From Actinoplanes oblitus (lineage in GTDB: Bacteria; Actinomycetota; Actinomycetes; Mycobacteriales; Micromonosporaceae), in the NCBI RefSeq assembly GCF_030252345.1, contig NZ_CP126980.1:6835501-6899500 (forward strand): a DNA stretch of 64,000 bases, read 5' to 3'. Each line of letters opens with the position of its first letter. Within the stretch, counting starts at the first letter, position 1. The notes under the pieces are model-generated. The model made no database searches and was not told where the DNA came from. It saw only the letters and a list, made by a program, of their open reading frames with translations. Of this stretch, positions 9,046 through 17,174 are shown one piece after another. A program made the position numbers and the translations under genes.

Positions 9046-10382
9046 CGAATCGTGAAGCCCTGTTCCTGGCCGTACTTGGTGGACGCGTCCTGCCAGGCCT
9101 TCAGGCCGTCGTGCAGGGTCGATCCGCCGGTGTAGGCCTTGCCGACGGAGTCGTTGTAGACGCTGTTCGAGTAGACCTGGAACGGCAGGTACGACCAGCC
9201 GCTCGCGACCTGCGTGGCCGCCGCCGAGAGCACCTCGTTGGCCTTCTGCCCGCCCAGGTACGGGAACTCCTTGTTCTTGAAGGCGTCCGCGGTGAGCTGA
9301 GCGGTGGTCGCCGGGAACGAGCCCTGGTCGGTACGGCTCTGCGCGCCGTCGCCGACCGTGGCGTACTTCATGAAGCCGTAGGCCAGGTTCTTGTTCTGGC
9401 TCGCCTCGGTGACGGCCAGCGAGCTGCCGCCGTTCTCCGCTGTCACCTTCTCGCCGGCGGCCCACTGCGGCATCGGCGCGACCCGCCACTTGCCGGCCGC
9501 GGCCTTCACCCCGGACTCCAGGTTCGGCGGCATCCAGGCGCCGATCACCAGGCTGGCGATGGTGCCGTCACCGAGACCCTTGTACCAGGCGTCGGACCAG
9601 CCGGGGATCGGCGCGAGCAGCTTCTTGTCGATCAGCCCCTGCCACAGGCTGGTCCACTTCTTGGTGCCCTCGTCGTCGAAGTTGATACCGACGTTCGTGC
9701 CGTCCACCCGGTACGGCCGCCCGCCGGCCTGCCAGATCATGCTGGTGGTGAACCCGGCGTCGCCGCTGTCACTGGTCAGGTACGCCTTCGGGTTGGCCTT
9801 GTGCAGCTTCTCGGCCGCCGCCGCGTACTCGGCCCAGGTGGTCGGGACCTGGATGGCGTACTTGTCGAAGACCTCCTTGTTGTAGAACAGCGCCATCGGG
9901 CCGGAGTCCATCGGCAGCCCGAAGATCTTGTCGCCGGAGTGCACCGAACCCCACGGGCCCGGCGTGAACGTGCCGTCCAGCGACGTGGCGCCGAACGCGT
10001 TCAGGTCGGTGACCGCCTTGGAGAGGGCGAACTGCGGCAGCGCGTAGTACTCGATCTGCGCCACGTCCGGCACCCCGGTGCCGGCCTTCACCGCGTTCTG
10101 CAGCGCGGTGTACTGGTCGTTGCCGCTACCGACGCTGACCAGATTGACCTTGACCTTGGGGTACTTGACCTGGAAGTCGGCGACCACCTTCTTCAGCGTC
10201 GGCTCCCACGCCCAGACCGTCAGGTTGCCGCCGGTCTGCAGCGCGGTCTCGATGTCGGCGTCCGACACGCTGGTCTTGGCCGGGGCGTCTCCGCTGGTGT
10301 CGTCGGCCGAGCCGCAGCCGGTGGCCAGGAGCGTTATCGACATGGCGGCGCCGAGGAGCGCACGCCGGCGGGTGATTCTCAT
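9042..10382 (-). CDS. ABC sugar transporter, solute-binding lipoprotein
   Basis: The 446-residue protein has a lipoprotein signal (lipobox LATGC, Cys23) after a twin-arginine-like MRITRRRALLG start. It shows the family 1 extracellular binding-protein pattern (LTVWAWEPTLKKVVADFQVKYPKVKVNLV; later GSWM-like WMPPNLESGVK and WEYLPFQ-type ends). It delivers an oligosaccharide to the two permeases upstream. Operon order is permease-permease-binding protein-GH42, which suggests a beta-galactoside ligand. No ATPase gene is present; such systems usually share an MsiK-type ATPase encoded elsewhere. Confidence 0.92.
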   Translation of the reverse strand: MRITRRRALLGAAMSITLLATGCGSADDTSGDAPAKTSVSDADIETALQTGGNLTVWAWEPTLKKVVADFQVKYPKVKVNLVSVGSGNDQYTALQNAVKAGTGVPDVAQIEYYALPQFALSKAVTDLNAFGATSLDGTFTPGPWGSVHSGDKIFGLPMDSGPMALFYNKEVFDKYAIQVPTTWAEYAAAAEKLHKANPKAYLTSDSGDAGFTTSMIWQAGGRPYRVDGTNVGINFDDEGTKKWTSLWQGLIDKKLLAPIPGWSDAWYKGLGDGTIASLVIGAWMPPNLESGVKAAAGKWRVAPMPQWAAGEKVTAENGGSSLAVTEASQNKNLAYGFMKYATVGDGAQSRTDQGSFPATTAQLTADAFKNKEFPYLGGQKANEVLSAAATQVASGWSYLPFQVYSNSVYNDSVGKAYTGGSTLHDGLKAWQDASTKYGQEQGFTIR

Positions 10383-10398
10383 GGGTTTCCCTTCTCGA

Positions 10399-11307
10399 TC
10401 ATTGTTTGACGCTGCCGACCGCCAGGCCCGACTGCCAGTAGCGCTGGAGCAGCAGGAACGCGGCGATGAGCGGGATGATGGCCAGCAGGGACCCGGTGAT
10501 CACCAGGTTGAAGACGACGTCGCCGCCGACCGTCTGGGACTGCTGGTTCCAGGTGTAGATGCCCATCGTGATCGGGTAGAGGTTCCGGTCCTTCAGCATG
10601 ATCAGCGGGAGGAACAGGTTGTTCCAGGTCACCACGACGTTGAAGAGCAGGGCGGTGACCAGGCCCGGGGAGAGCAGCGGCACGGCCAGGCTGAAGAAGA
10701 TCCGGAACTCGCCGGCGCCGTCCACCCGGGCCGACTCGAGGATCTCGTCCGGCACCGCGTCGGTGGCGAACACCCACATCAGATAGAGGCTGAACGGGAT
10801 CATCAGGGACGGGATGATCACCGCCCAGACCGTGTCGGTGATCCCCATCTTCGCGAAGAGCAGGAAGGTGGGCACGGCGAGCGCGGTGGGCGGCACGGCG
10901 ACCGCGCCGAGGATCAGGGCGAAGACCGCCTTGCGGCCGCGGAAGGCGAACTTGGCCAGGCCGTACCCGGCGAGCGCGGCGAGCAGGGTGGCCCCGCCGG
11001 CCCCGATCACCACGTAGAACACCGTGTTGCCGAGCCACCGCAGGTAGATGCCGTCCTGGTAGGTGAAGACCTTCCCGACGTTGTCGGCCAGCGCGAAATC
11101 CCCGCCGAACCAGAGCCCGAACGTGCTGAGCAGGCCGTCCTGGGTCTTGCTCGCGCTGATCACCAGCCAGGCCAGCGGCAGCAGCGTGTAGACCAGCATG
11201 AGAGTGGTGAGCGCGGTCAGCGACCAGCTCTTGGTCCGCTTGATCCGGGCCGCCGCGGGCCGCGGTTGCCGGCGCGCCGCCGGGCGGATCGTGGGTGCGG
11301 CGACCAT
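10399..11307 (-). CDS. ABC sugar transporter permease (MalG/LacG type)
   Basis: The 302-residue protein has six predicted membrane helices and the EAA loop ESARVDGAGEFRIFFSLAVPLL (~residues 190-212) that contacts the ATPase. The basic N-terminus and the NTVFYVVIGAGGATLLAALAGYGLAKFAF segment are typical of MalG-type subunits. The ATG overlaps the upstream permease stop by one base (TGATG), indicating translational coupling. Confidence 0.93.
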   Translation of the reverse strand: MVAAPTIRPAARRQPRPAAARIKRTKSWSLTALTTLMLVYTLLPLAWLVISASKTQDGLLSTFGLWFGGDFALADNVGKVFTYQDGIYLRWLGNTVFYVVIGAGGATLLAALAGYGLAKFAFRGRKAVFALILGAVAVPPTALAVPTFLLFAKMGITDTVWAVIIPSLMIPFSLYLMWVFATDAVPDEILESARVDGAGEFRIFFSLAVPLLSPGLVTALLFNVVVTWNNLFLPLIMLKDRNLYPITMGIYTWNQQSQTVGGDVVFNLVITGSLLAIIPLIAAFLLLQRYWQSGLAVGSVKQ

Positions 11308-12173
11308 CACCCCGCCTTTCGTACGGCACGCGCCTGCACGAGGTAGGCGACGAGCATGGTGAGCAGGCCCATCACCACCGCGACAGTGGCCGAGTAGTTG
11401 AACTGCTGGCCGCCGACGGAGAGCTGCCAGGCGTAGTAGTTGGGGGTGAAGTAGGTGAGGATCGCGTTCGGGGCGATCGTGCGCAGCACCACCGGCTCGG
11501 TGAAGAGCTGGAAGGTGCCGATGATCGAGAACATCGTGGTGATCAGCAGCGGGCCGCGCAGGGCGGGCAGCTTGATCGCCCGGATGATCCGGAGCTGGCC
11601 GGCGCCGTCGATGGCCGCCGCCTCGTAGAGCGAGGGATCGACGACGCGCAGCGCGGCGTACAGGATGATCATGTTGTAGCCGACGAACTCCCAGGTCGTG
11701 ATGTTGCCGATGGCGGCCAGGACAAGATCCGGGGCGAGCGGGTCGGGCAGCGTGACGCCGAACCAGTCGTTGAAGTAGCGGATCAGGCCGAACTGGCTGC
11801 CGTACATGAAGCCCCACATCAGGGTGGCCACCACGGCCGGCACCGCGTAGGGCAGGAAGATGGCGATGCGGAAGAAGGCCGCGCCGTACAGGCGCCCACT
11901 GTCGATGGCGAGCGCCACCAGCAGCGCCAGGACCAGCATGATCGGGACCTGGACCACGAGGAACAGGCTGACCCGGCCGACCGCCGACCAGAACTGCGGA
12001 TCCTCGAAGGCCTTGGTGTAGTTCTCCAGGCCGACGAAGCCGGTGCCGCCGATCAGCTTGGTGCGGTAGAGGCTCAGGTAGATCGAGTAGGCGATCGGCG
12101 CGAGGAAGACCAGCGCGAACACCGCCAGGAACGGGGCAACGAACTGCCAGCCGATCCAGGACCGCCGGGTCAC
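11307..12173 (-). CDS. ABC sugar transporter permease (MalF/LacF type)
   Basis: The 288-residue protein has six membrane helices. It starts with WQFVAPFLAVFALVFLAPIAYSIYLSLY, carries FVGLENYTKAFEDPQFW before the core domain, and has the EAA loop YEAAAIDGAGQLRIIRAIKLPAL (~residues 190-211). It is the first gene of the sugar operon and lies directly behind the two palindromic LacI-type operators, which probably repress it. Confidence 0.93.
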   Translation of the reverse strand: MTRRSWIGWQFVAPFLAVFALVFLAPIAYSIYLSLYRTKLIGGTGFVGLENYTKAFEDPQFWSAVGRVSLFLVVQVPIMLVLALLVALAIDSGRLYGAAFFRIAIFLPYAVPAVVATLMWGFMYGSQFGLIRYFNDWFGVTLPDPLAPDLVLAAIGNITTWEFVGYNMIILYAALRVVDPSLYEAAAIDGAGQLRIIRAIKLPALRGPLLITTMFSIIGTFQLFTEPVVLRTIAPNAILTYFTPNYYAWQLSVGGQQFNYSATVAVVMGLLTMLVAYLVQARAVRKAG

Positions 12174-12203
12174 CGTGCCTCCTTACGTTGGGTTGCGATG
12201 TCG

Positions 12204-12219
12204 ATGTTTACGTAAACAT
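12204..12219. promoter_or_regulatory. LacI-family operator O1
   Basis: This is a perfect 16-bp palindrome, ATGTTTACGTAAACAT, with the central CG expected for LacI/GalR proteins. It sits 30 bp upstream of the permease start. Confidence 0.85.
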
Positions 12220-12237
12220 GTTCGACTGCGGTTGGAA

Positions 12238-12253
12238 ATGTTTGCGTAAACAT
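12238..12253. promoter_or_regulatory. LacI-family operator O2
   Basis: ATGTTTGCGTAAACAT differs from O1 at one base. The centres are 34 bp apart, about three helical turns. A TATAGT at 12262-12267 could be the -10 of the regulator gene, so O2 would overlap its -35 and allow autoregulation. Confidence 0.82.
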
Positions 12254-12335
12254 GTGTGCCGTATAGTGGCACGCGTCACCAGCACGGTCAAGGAGTCAGG
12301 ACATCGAAGCGCAGCGTCTCCGCGGTGGATCCGAC

Positions 12336-13355
12336 GTGCCCGGCGGGCGCCGCAAACAACGGGTGTCGATGGCCGACGTGGCCAAGCTGGCCGGCGTCTC
12401 GTCACAGACCGTGTCCCGGGTGGCCAACGGCCAGCCCGGCGTCGTCGAGGCCACCCGCGAACAGGTCCTGGCCGCGATGCGGGAGCTGGGCTACCGGCCG
12501 AACAGCGCCGCCCGCTCGCTGCGGTACGGGCGGTTCAACACGCTCGGGGTGATCCTCTTCGGACTCTCGTCGACCGGCAACAGTCGTACGGTCGAGGCGA
12601 TAGCGACCCACGCCGCGGCCGAGGGTTACGCGATCACCCTGATCCCGGTCGGCGTGCCCACCCAGGACAACGTGCTGGGCGCCTTCACCCGGATGGGCGA
12701 GCTCGCCGTCGACGGCGTCATCGTGATCATCGAGGTGCACCTGCTGGACGCGGCCACCGTGGCGCTGCCTCCCGGCGTCCACGTGGTGGTCGTCGACTCG
12801 GATGCGGGAGAGCGTTATCCCGTGGTCGACACCGACCAGGCCGACGGCGCCCGGCAGGCCGTCCGGCACCTGCTCGACCTGGGCCATCCGACGGTCTGGC
12901 ACATCGCCGGACCGGCCGGCTCCTACTCGGCGGAGCGCCGCGCCCAGGCCTGGCGCACGGTGCTGGAGGAGGCCGGCCGGCCGGTCCCGCCGATCGGCCG
13001 GGGCGACTGGTCGGCCGAGAGCGGCTACCGGGCCGGCCTGCGGCTGCCCGACTCGTGCAGCGCCGTGTTCGTGGCGAACGACCAGATGGCCCTCGGTGTG
13101 CTGCGCGCGCTGACCGAACGCGGACGACGCGTGCCGGACGAGGTGAGCGTGGTCGGCTTCGACGACATCCCGGACGCGTCGTCCTACCTGCCGCCGCTGA
13201 CCACCGTGCACCAGGACTTCGCCGAGGTGGGGCGGCGGTGCGTCCAGGCGTTGCTGGCCCAGATCGGATCGGGGCCGGCCGCTCCCGGCACCGACCTGGT
13301 CCCGACCCATCTGGTGGTGCGGGGCAGCACCGCTCCGCATCGGACTGTCGGCTGA
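12336..13355 (+). CDS. LacI-family transcriptional regulator of the galactoside operon
   Basis: The 339-residue protein has an N-terminal HTH (MADVAKLAGVSSQTVSRVANG, ~residues 12-32), a hinge helix (NSAARSLRYGR), and a periplasmic-binding-protein-like sensor domain ending with SVVGFDDIPDASSYLPPLTTV. It is divergent from the permease/GH42 operon, with two operators between, so it very likely represses that operon until the sugar binds. The GTG at 12336 has only a weak site; an ATG at 12369 is an alternative. A good AAGGAG at 12290 is followed by no standard start codon. Confidence 0.92.
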   Translation: MPGGRRKQRVSMADVAKLAGVSSQTVSRVANGQPGVVEATREQVLAAMRELGYRPNSAARSLRYGRFNTLGVILFGLSSTGNSRTVEAIATHAAAEGYAITLIPVGVPTQDNVLGAFTRMGELAVDGVIVIIEVHLLDAATVALPPGVHVVVVDSDAGERYPVVDTDQADGARQAVRHLLDLGHPTVWHIAGPAGSYSAERRAQAWRTVLEEAGRPVPPIGRGDWSAESGYRAGLRLPDSCSAVFVANDQMALGVLRALTERGRRVPDEVSVVGFDDIPDASSYLPPLTTVHQDFAEVGRRCVQALLAQIGSGPAAPGTDLVPTHLVVRGSTAPHRTVG

Positions 13356-13408
13356 CCGACCCTCCGGCCGCCTCCGGTTTGCCAGGCTGTCATCGACGAA
13401 GGAGGCAC

Positions 13409-13810
13409 ATGATGACCAGCACCATCGACAGCGCCACACTGCTCGACAAGGCCCGGGCCGCGACCGACAACGCCGTGGTGAGCCGGGTGTTCGGCGAACC
13501 GGTGGAACGGGACGGGATCATTCTGCTGCCGGTCGCCAAGGTGGCCGCGGGTGGCGGAGGCGGCGGCGGCAGCGGTGTCGCCAAGCCGGGCGACGAGGCG
13601 GTCAGCGCGCCGCAGCAGGGCGAGGGCTCGGGTGCCGGTTACGGGCTGAGCGCCAAGCCGGCCGGCGTCTTCATCATCAAGAACGGTGACGTCTCCTGGA
13701 AGCCCGCCGTCGACGTCAACAAGGTCATCCTGGGCGGCCAGGCGGTGGCGGTCGTCGCTCTGCTGGTGGCCCGGTCGGTGCTGCGCCGCCACCTCAGGCG
13801 CCGCCGCTGA
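13409..13810 (+). CDS. GerW-family sporulation protein (YtfJ-like)
   Basis: The protein has 133 residues (132 if the second, better spaced ATG at 13412 is used; GGAGG is at 13401-13405). It shows the GerW/YtfJ signature: FGEPVERDGIILLPVAKV, then a Gly-rich turn with seven consecutive Gly, GYGLSAKPAGVFIIKNGDVSWKPAVDVNKVILGG, and a C-terminal hydrophobic helix. In Bacillus YtfJ/GerW is needed for full germination. Actinobacterial members are common in spore formers, but their role is less defined. Confidence 0.85.
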   Translation: MMTSTIDSATLLDKARAATDNAVVSRVFGEPVERDGIILLPVAKVAAGGGGGGGSGVAKPGDEAVSAPQQGEGSGAGYGLSAKPAGVFIIKNGDVSWKPAVDVNKVILGGQAVAVVALLVARSVLRRHLRRRR

Positions 13811-13835
13811 CGGTCCCGGCCGGCCCCGCGGGCAT

Positions 13836-13870
13836 CCGGCCGGCTCCGGGACACCCTGGGAGCCGGCCGG
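13836..13870. terminator. Bidirectional hairpin terminator
   Basis: CCGGCCGGCTCC (13836-13847) pairs perfectly with GGAGCCGGCCGG (13859-13870), with an 11-nt loop, between the convergent GerW gene and the ABC exporter operon. Confidence 0.7.
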
Positions 13871-13890
13871 GATCGCGGGCTTCCCGCTTG

Positions 13891-14565
13891 CTACGGCTCG
13901 GGGTATCGGACGATCCGGAGGCGGTAGGCGAAGATCGCCAGGGTGCCGGCGGTGCAGATCAGCCAGTACACCGCGAAGTGGGCCAGGCCCTGCCAGAGGA
14001 GGCCGATGCCGGCGTCGTCGACCGCGTAGGTGCCGATCTGGCGCACCGACCAGAACGGCAGCAGTTTCGCGACCAGGCCGTCCGGGTCGGCCAGCATCTG
14101 CACCGCGCAGACGCTGAGCAGGGCCAGGGCGCCCTCCAACTCGCGGGGCAGCAGGGCGCCGACCAGGCTGCCGAACGGGGCGGCGACCAGGCCGGCCAGC
14201 ATCATGATCAGGCCGGTGGCGAACGGATGGGGCACGGACTGGTCGAGGGCGACCAGCGCCCAGTAGCCGAGCGCCAGCAGCGTGCCGGCGCCGCTCATCG
14301 CCAGCAGGCGGCCGCCGGCCAGGCCGGCCACCGACGCTCCGGAGAGGCGCAGCCGGGGATCCACGCCGCGGGACGCGTTCACCACGAAGAGCGTCAGCGT
14401 GGAGATCGACCAGGCGATGCCGAGCGCCAGCATCCGGATCGACTGACCGGCCAGATCCCGCCGGACCAGGTAGAACCAGAGCGGCAGGGCGATCACCAGC
14501 AGCACCGCGGCACGTCGCCGGCTCACCTCACGGGCCGACAACCCGGCCACCACCAACGCGGTCAT
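13891..14565 (-). CDS. ABC transporter membrane protein
   Basis: The 224-residue protein has about six hydrophobic segments. It carries the MTALVVAGLSAREVSRRRAAV start and a ...MMLAGLVAAPFGSLVGALLPRELEGALALL stretch typical of ABC-2-type permeases linked to PadR-controlled exporters. Its ATG overlaps the ATPase stop (ATGA), so the two are coupled. The substrate is unknown. Confidence 0.78.
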   Translation of the reverse strand: MTALVVAGLSAREVSRRRAAVLLVIALPLWFYLVRRDLAGQSIRMLALGIAWSISTLTLFVVNASRGVDPRLRLSGASVAGLAGGRLLAMSGAGTLLALGYWALVALDQSVPHPFATGLIMMLAGLVAAPFGSLVGALLPRELEGALALLSVCAVQMLADPDGLVAKLLPFWSVRQIGTYAVDDAGIGLLWQGLAHFAVYWLICTAGTLAIFAYRLRIVRYPEP

Positions 14566-15371
14566 CGCTCCCCCAGATCCAGCACGTGGTCGACATTGCC
14601 GAGGTCGTGCAGCAGGTGGGTGACCACCACGACGGCCCGGCCGGCATCCCGCCAGGCGTGCACCTGCCGCCAGAAATCGAGATACGTCCCCTGGTCGAAG
14701 CCCTGATAGGGCTCGTCGAGCAGGAGCAGGTCGGGGCCGTGCAGCTCGCCGAGCACCAGGTTCAGCTTCTGCCGGGTGCCACCGGAGAGCTGCTGCACGC
14801 GCTGCCCGGCATCGGGGCGCCAGGCCAGCCTCGCCGCCAGGTGCGTCCCGGTGGAGCGGGCGCGCCGTGGCACCACGCCGGCGGCGGCGCCGAACAGGGT
14901 GAAGTGCTCGTCGGCGGTGAGCCAGCCGGCGGTGCCGCCGTCCTGCGGGACGTAACCGACCCGGCGGGTGCGGTGCACCGTGCCGGCGTCCGGACGGGTG
15001 AGCCCGGCGCAGATGCGGAGCAGGGTGGACTTGCCGCAACCGTTGGCGCCGACGATGGCGGCGACCTGCCCGGCGCGTACCGTCAAATCGACATCGCGGA
15101 GGACGGTCCGGCGGCGAAATCGCTTCCCGACGCCCGCGAGACGCAGCAGGACCGGGCCGGCCGTCGCGAAGCGCGGCGGCTCCGGGCCGACCGGGGCGGA
15201 CAGCTCGGTGACCAGGTGGCGGGCGTACAGGTGGGCGGGGCCGAAGAGGCCGGCCGGGTCGGCGGCGTGCTCGGCGGCCTGGGCGGCGGTGTCCTCGGTG
15301 AGGCGGCGGGCGCGCGGTTCCGGTACGCCGAGGCGCACCAGCTCGGCCTCGAAACGCTCCGGCCAGGTCAT
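14562..15371 (-). CDS. ABC transporter ATP-binding protein
   Basis: The 269-residue protein has a ~80-residue helical N-terminal extension (FEAELVRLGVPEPRARRLTEDTAAQAAEHA), followed by a full ATPase domain. Walker A is GANGCGKST, the signature is LSGGTRQKL, Walker B is DLLLLDEP, and the switch His lies in VVVTHLLHD. The N-terminal helical bundle resembles the HAAS-like segments of PadR-linked exporter modules. The ATG overlaps the padR stop (ATGA). Confidence 0.88.
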   Translation of the reverse strand: MTWPERFEAELVRLGVPEPRARRLTEDTAAQAAEHAADPAGLFGPAHLYARHLVTELSAPVGPEPPRFATAGPVLLRLAGVGKRFRRRTVLRDVDLTVRAGQVAAIVGANGCGKSTLLRICAGLTRPDAGTVHRTRRVGYVPQDGGTAGWLTADEHFTLFGAAAGVVPRRARSTGTHLAARLAWRPDAGQRVQQLSGGTRQKLNLVLGELHGPDLLLLDEPYQGFDQGTYLDFWRQVHAWRDAGRAVVVVTHLLHDLGNVDHVLDLGER

Positions 15372-15700
15372 CGGGCCTCCCGGGCGGCGCTCAGCAGGGC
15401 GTCGACCCCGTCGCGGAAGCGCGACCACTGGGCTCCCCGCGTGGCGAGGAACGCGGTGCCGGCCGGAGTGATCTCGTAGTACTTGCGGCGGGGGCCGGAC
15501 TCGGAGGGCGCCCAGCTGGGAAGCGCGAGTCCCTGCTCCTCGAGCCGGAGCAGCGCAGGATAGAGGGTGCCGCCGGGAACGTCGGCGACCCCGGCCGCGG
15601 CCAGGCGCTGAGCCAGACCGTAACCGTAGTCGGCGCGCTCGCGCAGCATGGCGAGCAGGCACAGGTCGAGGAAGCCGTGCAACCACGGCTTGGGCATCAT
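15368..15700 (-). CDS. PadR-family transcriptional regulator
   Basis: The 110-residue winged-helix protein has the PadR features LCLLAMLRERADYGYGLAQRLAAAG, GTLYPALLRLEEQGL, and the wing PRRKYYEITPAG. It is the first gene of a three-gene coupled operon (PadR, ATPase, permease) and probably represses it by binding upstream in response to a small hydrophobic ligand. Confidence 0.88.
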   Translation of the reverse strand: MMPKPWLHGFLDLCLLAMLRERADYGYGLAQRLAAAGVADVPGGTLYPALLRLEEQGLALPSWAPSESGPRRKYYEITPAGTAFLATRGAQWSRFRDGVDALLSAAREAR

Positions 15701-15715
15701 GTAGTCAGGCTAACT

Positions 15716-15726
15716 GCTTAGCAGAC
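15716..15726. promoter_or_regulatory. Candidate PadR operator
   Basis: A short palindrome CTGCTTAGCAG, 16 bp upstream of the padR start, lies within an A/T-richer stretch (TAGTCAGGCTAA). It is the only dyad visible in the intergenic region. Confidence 0.35.
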
Positions 15727-15807
15727 CGCCTACCTAGTGGGGTGACGCTTCACTGCCGAAAAAAGATCGGCGGGGCGGTGCACAGGAAACGTGCGGGAGG
15801 CGTCGAC

Positions 15808-16332
15808 ATGGGTGTGACCTTCGAGCAATTCGCGATGGCCCGACTGCCCAGCCTGCTGCGCTACGCGGTCGTCCTCACCGGCGACCGGCACTTGGCGCAG
15901 GATGTCGTGCAGGAGGTGCTGGCCCGGGCCCATGTCCGGTGGCGGCGGATCAGCGAGGCGGACTCTCCGGAGGCGTACGTCCGGCGGATGGTGCTCAACG
16001 AGTACCTCTCCTGGCGCCGCTCCTGGTCGGTGCGCAACCTGCATCTCGCCGGCGAGCGCCTGGTCGAGATCGACGACGCCCGCGGTGCGGTCCACGACCA
16101 CGCCGACCGGATCGCCGAAACCGACGCGCTGTGGCACCGCCTGGCAACACTCGGGCGCAAGCAACGAGCCGTGCTCGTACTCCGCTACTACGAGCAACTC
16201 GACGACGAATCCATCGCGGATCTGCTCAACTGCTCCCCGGCAACGGTGCGCAGCCAGGCCTCGAAGGCGCTGAAAACGCTCCGGCTCGAGTCGGAGCGAG
16301 AGATCCTGATTTCCGCCGAGGAGAAGTCGTGA
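15808..16332 (+). CDS. SigE-family RNA polymerase sigma factor (ECF type)
   Basis: The ATG at 15808 has GGGAGG seven bases upstream, giving 174 residues. Region 2 contains LLRYAVVLTGDRHLAQDVVQEVLARAH (~residues 15-42). Region 4 contains RAVLVLRYYEQLDDESIADLLNCSPATVRSQASKAL (~residues 118-153). This is the short ECF/SigE-family type abundant in Actinoplanes relatives, with no C-terminal SnoaL domain. Its stop overlaps the GTG of the next gene, so the downstream membrane protein is co-translated and may control the sigma factor, although it lacks a recognisable zinc anti-sigma motif. Confidence 0.9.
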   Translation: MGVTFEQFAMARLPSLLRYAVVLTGDRHLAQDVVQEVLARAHVRWRRISEADSPEAYVRRMVLNEYLSWRRSWSVRNLHLAGERLVEIDDARGAVHDHADRIAETDALWHRLATLGRKQRAVLVLRYYEQLDDESIADLLNCSPATVRSQASKALKTLRLESEREILISAEEKS

Positions 16333-17174
16333 CGTACCACGGTGACCGGCTCCGCCAAATCTTCGAGAGCAACGAGTCCCCAACCCCCGATCCGGCCGAG
16401 GTGTACGCCCGGGTCGTCGAACTGTCCCGTAAGCACAAGCGGCGCCGGCTGGGCGCCTCGATGGCCGGTGGCACCGCGCTGGGCGCCGGCCTGATCGCCG
16501 CGGTGGTGAACCTGCCGGCCGTCCTCCCCAGCGCCCAGGGCTCGTCGGAGGGGACGGCACCCATCGTGGCCGCCGCACCGGCCAGCCCGGCCATCTCCGC
16601 CAGCCCGGTCGCCAGCCCGGTCGCCGACCCGGATCAGGCGGCGCTCGACGCCTACTTCGGCGCCGGCTACGACTACGACGAGGCCGAGAAGCTGGCGATC
16701 CTCTGGAACATGCCGGTCGGCGACATCGGCGGGGTCAAGGCCGAGGCCGGGCGCCGGCTGCTGGCCGGGCAGACGCTGCCGATCAAGCCCGGCCCGGCGA
16801 CGCCCGCCGACCCGTCGACAGGGGGCACGGACGGAGTCCCCGACTCGGTGACGAAGTTCTTCAGCGCCGGCTACGACTACGACGACGCGGTGAAGCTCGC
16901 CCAGACCTGGAAACTGGGTTCCGCGTGGGACGCCAAGGTCAAGGCCGGCAAGCGGCTCCTCGCCGGCCAGACCCTGCCGGGTGTCAAGCCGGACCCGGCG
17001 GCAGCCCGGGCGTACAAGGAGGAGCTGCAGGTCAACGCGTTCTTCGAGGCCGGCTACGACTACGACGACGCGGTCAAGCTGGCCAAGATGTGGAAGCTGA
17101 AGACCCCGTACGACGCGAAGATCGCGGGCGGCAAGAGGCTGCTGGCCGGCCAGACGCTGCCGATCAAGCCGTGA
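16329..17174 (+). CDS. Membrane protein with three ~48-residue 'GYDYDDA' repeats
   Basis: The 281-residue product is not of a family I can name. It has a cytosolic N-terminus (~residues 1-40, with a HxxxxRxIFE segment), one membrane helix (MAGGTALGAGLIAAVVNLPAV, ~residues 46-66) and a Pro/Ala/Ser linker. Three repeats follow at about 105-155, 174-224 and 234-281. Each reads F-x-A/E-GYDYD(D/E)A-x-KLA-x-x-W, then an acidic spacer, then (K/R)-LLAGQTLP-x-KP. The cytosolic head plus one helix suggests an anti-sigma-like topology. It is coupled by GTGA overlaps both to the sigma factor before it and to the amidoligase after it. Confidence 0.75.
   Translation: MTYHGDRLRQIFESNESPTPDPAEVYARVVELSRKHKRRRLGASMAGGTALGAGLIAAVVNLPAVLPSAQGSSEGTAPIVAAAPASPAISASPVASPVADPDQAALDAYFGAGYDYDEAEKLAILWNMPVGDIGGVKAEAGRRLLAGQTLPIKPGPATPADPSTGGTDGVPDSVTKFFSAGYDYDDAVKLAQTWKLGSAWDAKVKAGKRLLAGQTLPGVKPDPAAARAYKEELQVNAFFEAGYDYDDAVKLAKMWKLKTPYDAKIAGGKRLLAGQTLPIKP

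Noticed and set aside
7072..9489. 805-residue GH42 with an N-terminal extension
   Set aside because: The extension lies inside the binding-protein gene. The family start and an ATGA overlap fix the start at 9045.
12188..13408. Very long ORF fusing a lacI-region frame to the GerW gene
   Set aside because: The upstream part is a shadow of lacI with Arg/Gly/Pro-rich composition. GerW has its own GGAGG and ATG.
16329..17174. Repeat protein as a RiPP precursor with multiple core peptides
   Set aside because: It has a membrane helix and large repeats rather than a leader and short cores. Modification by the amidoligase remains possible and is recorded as a hypothesis only.
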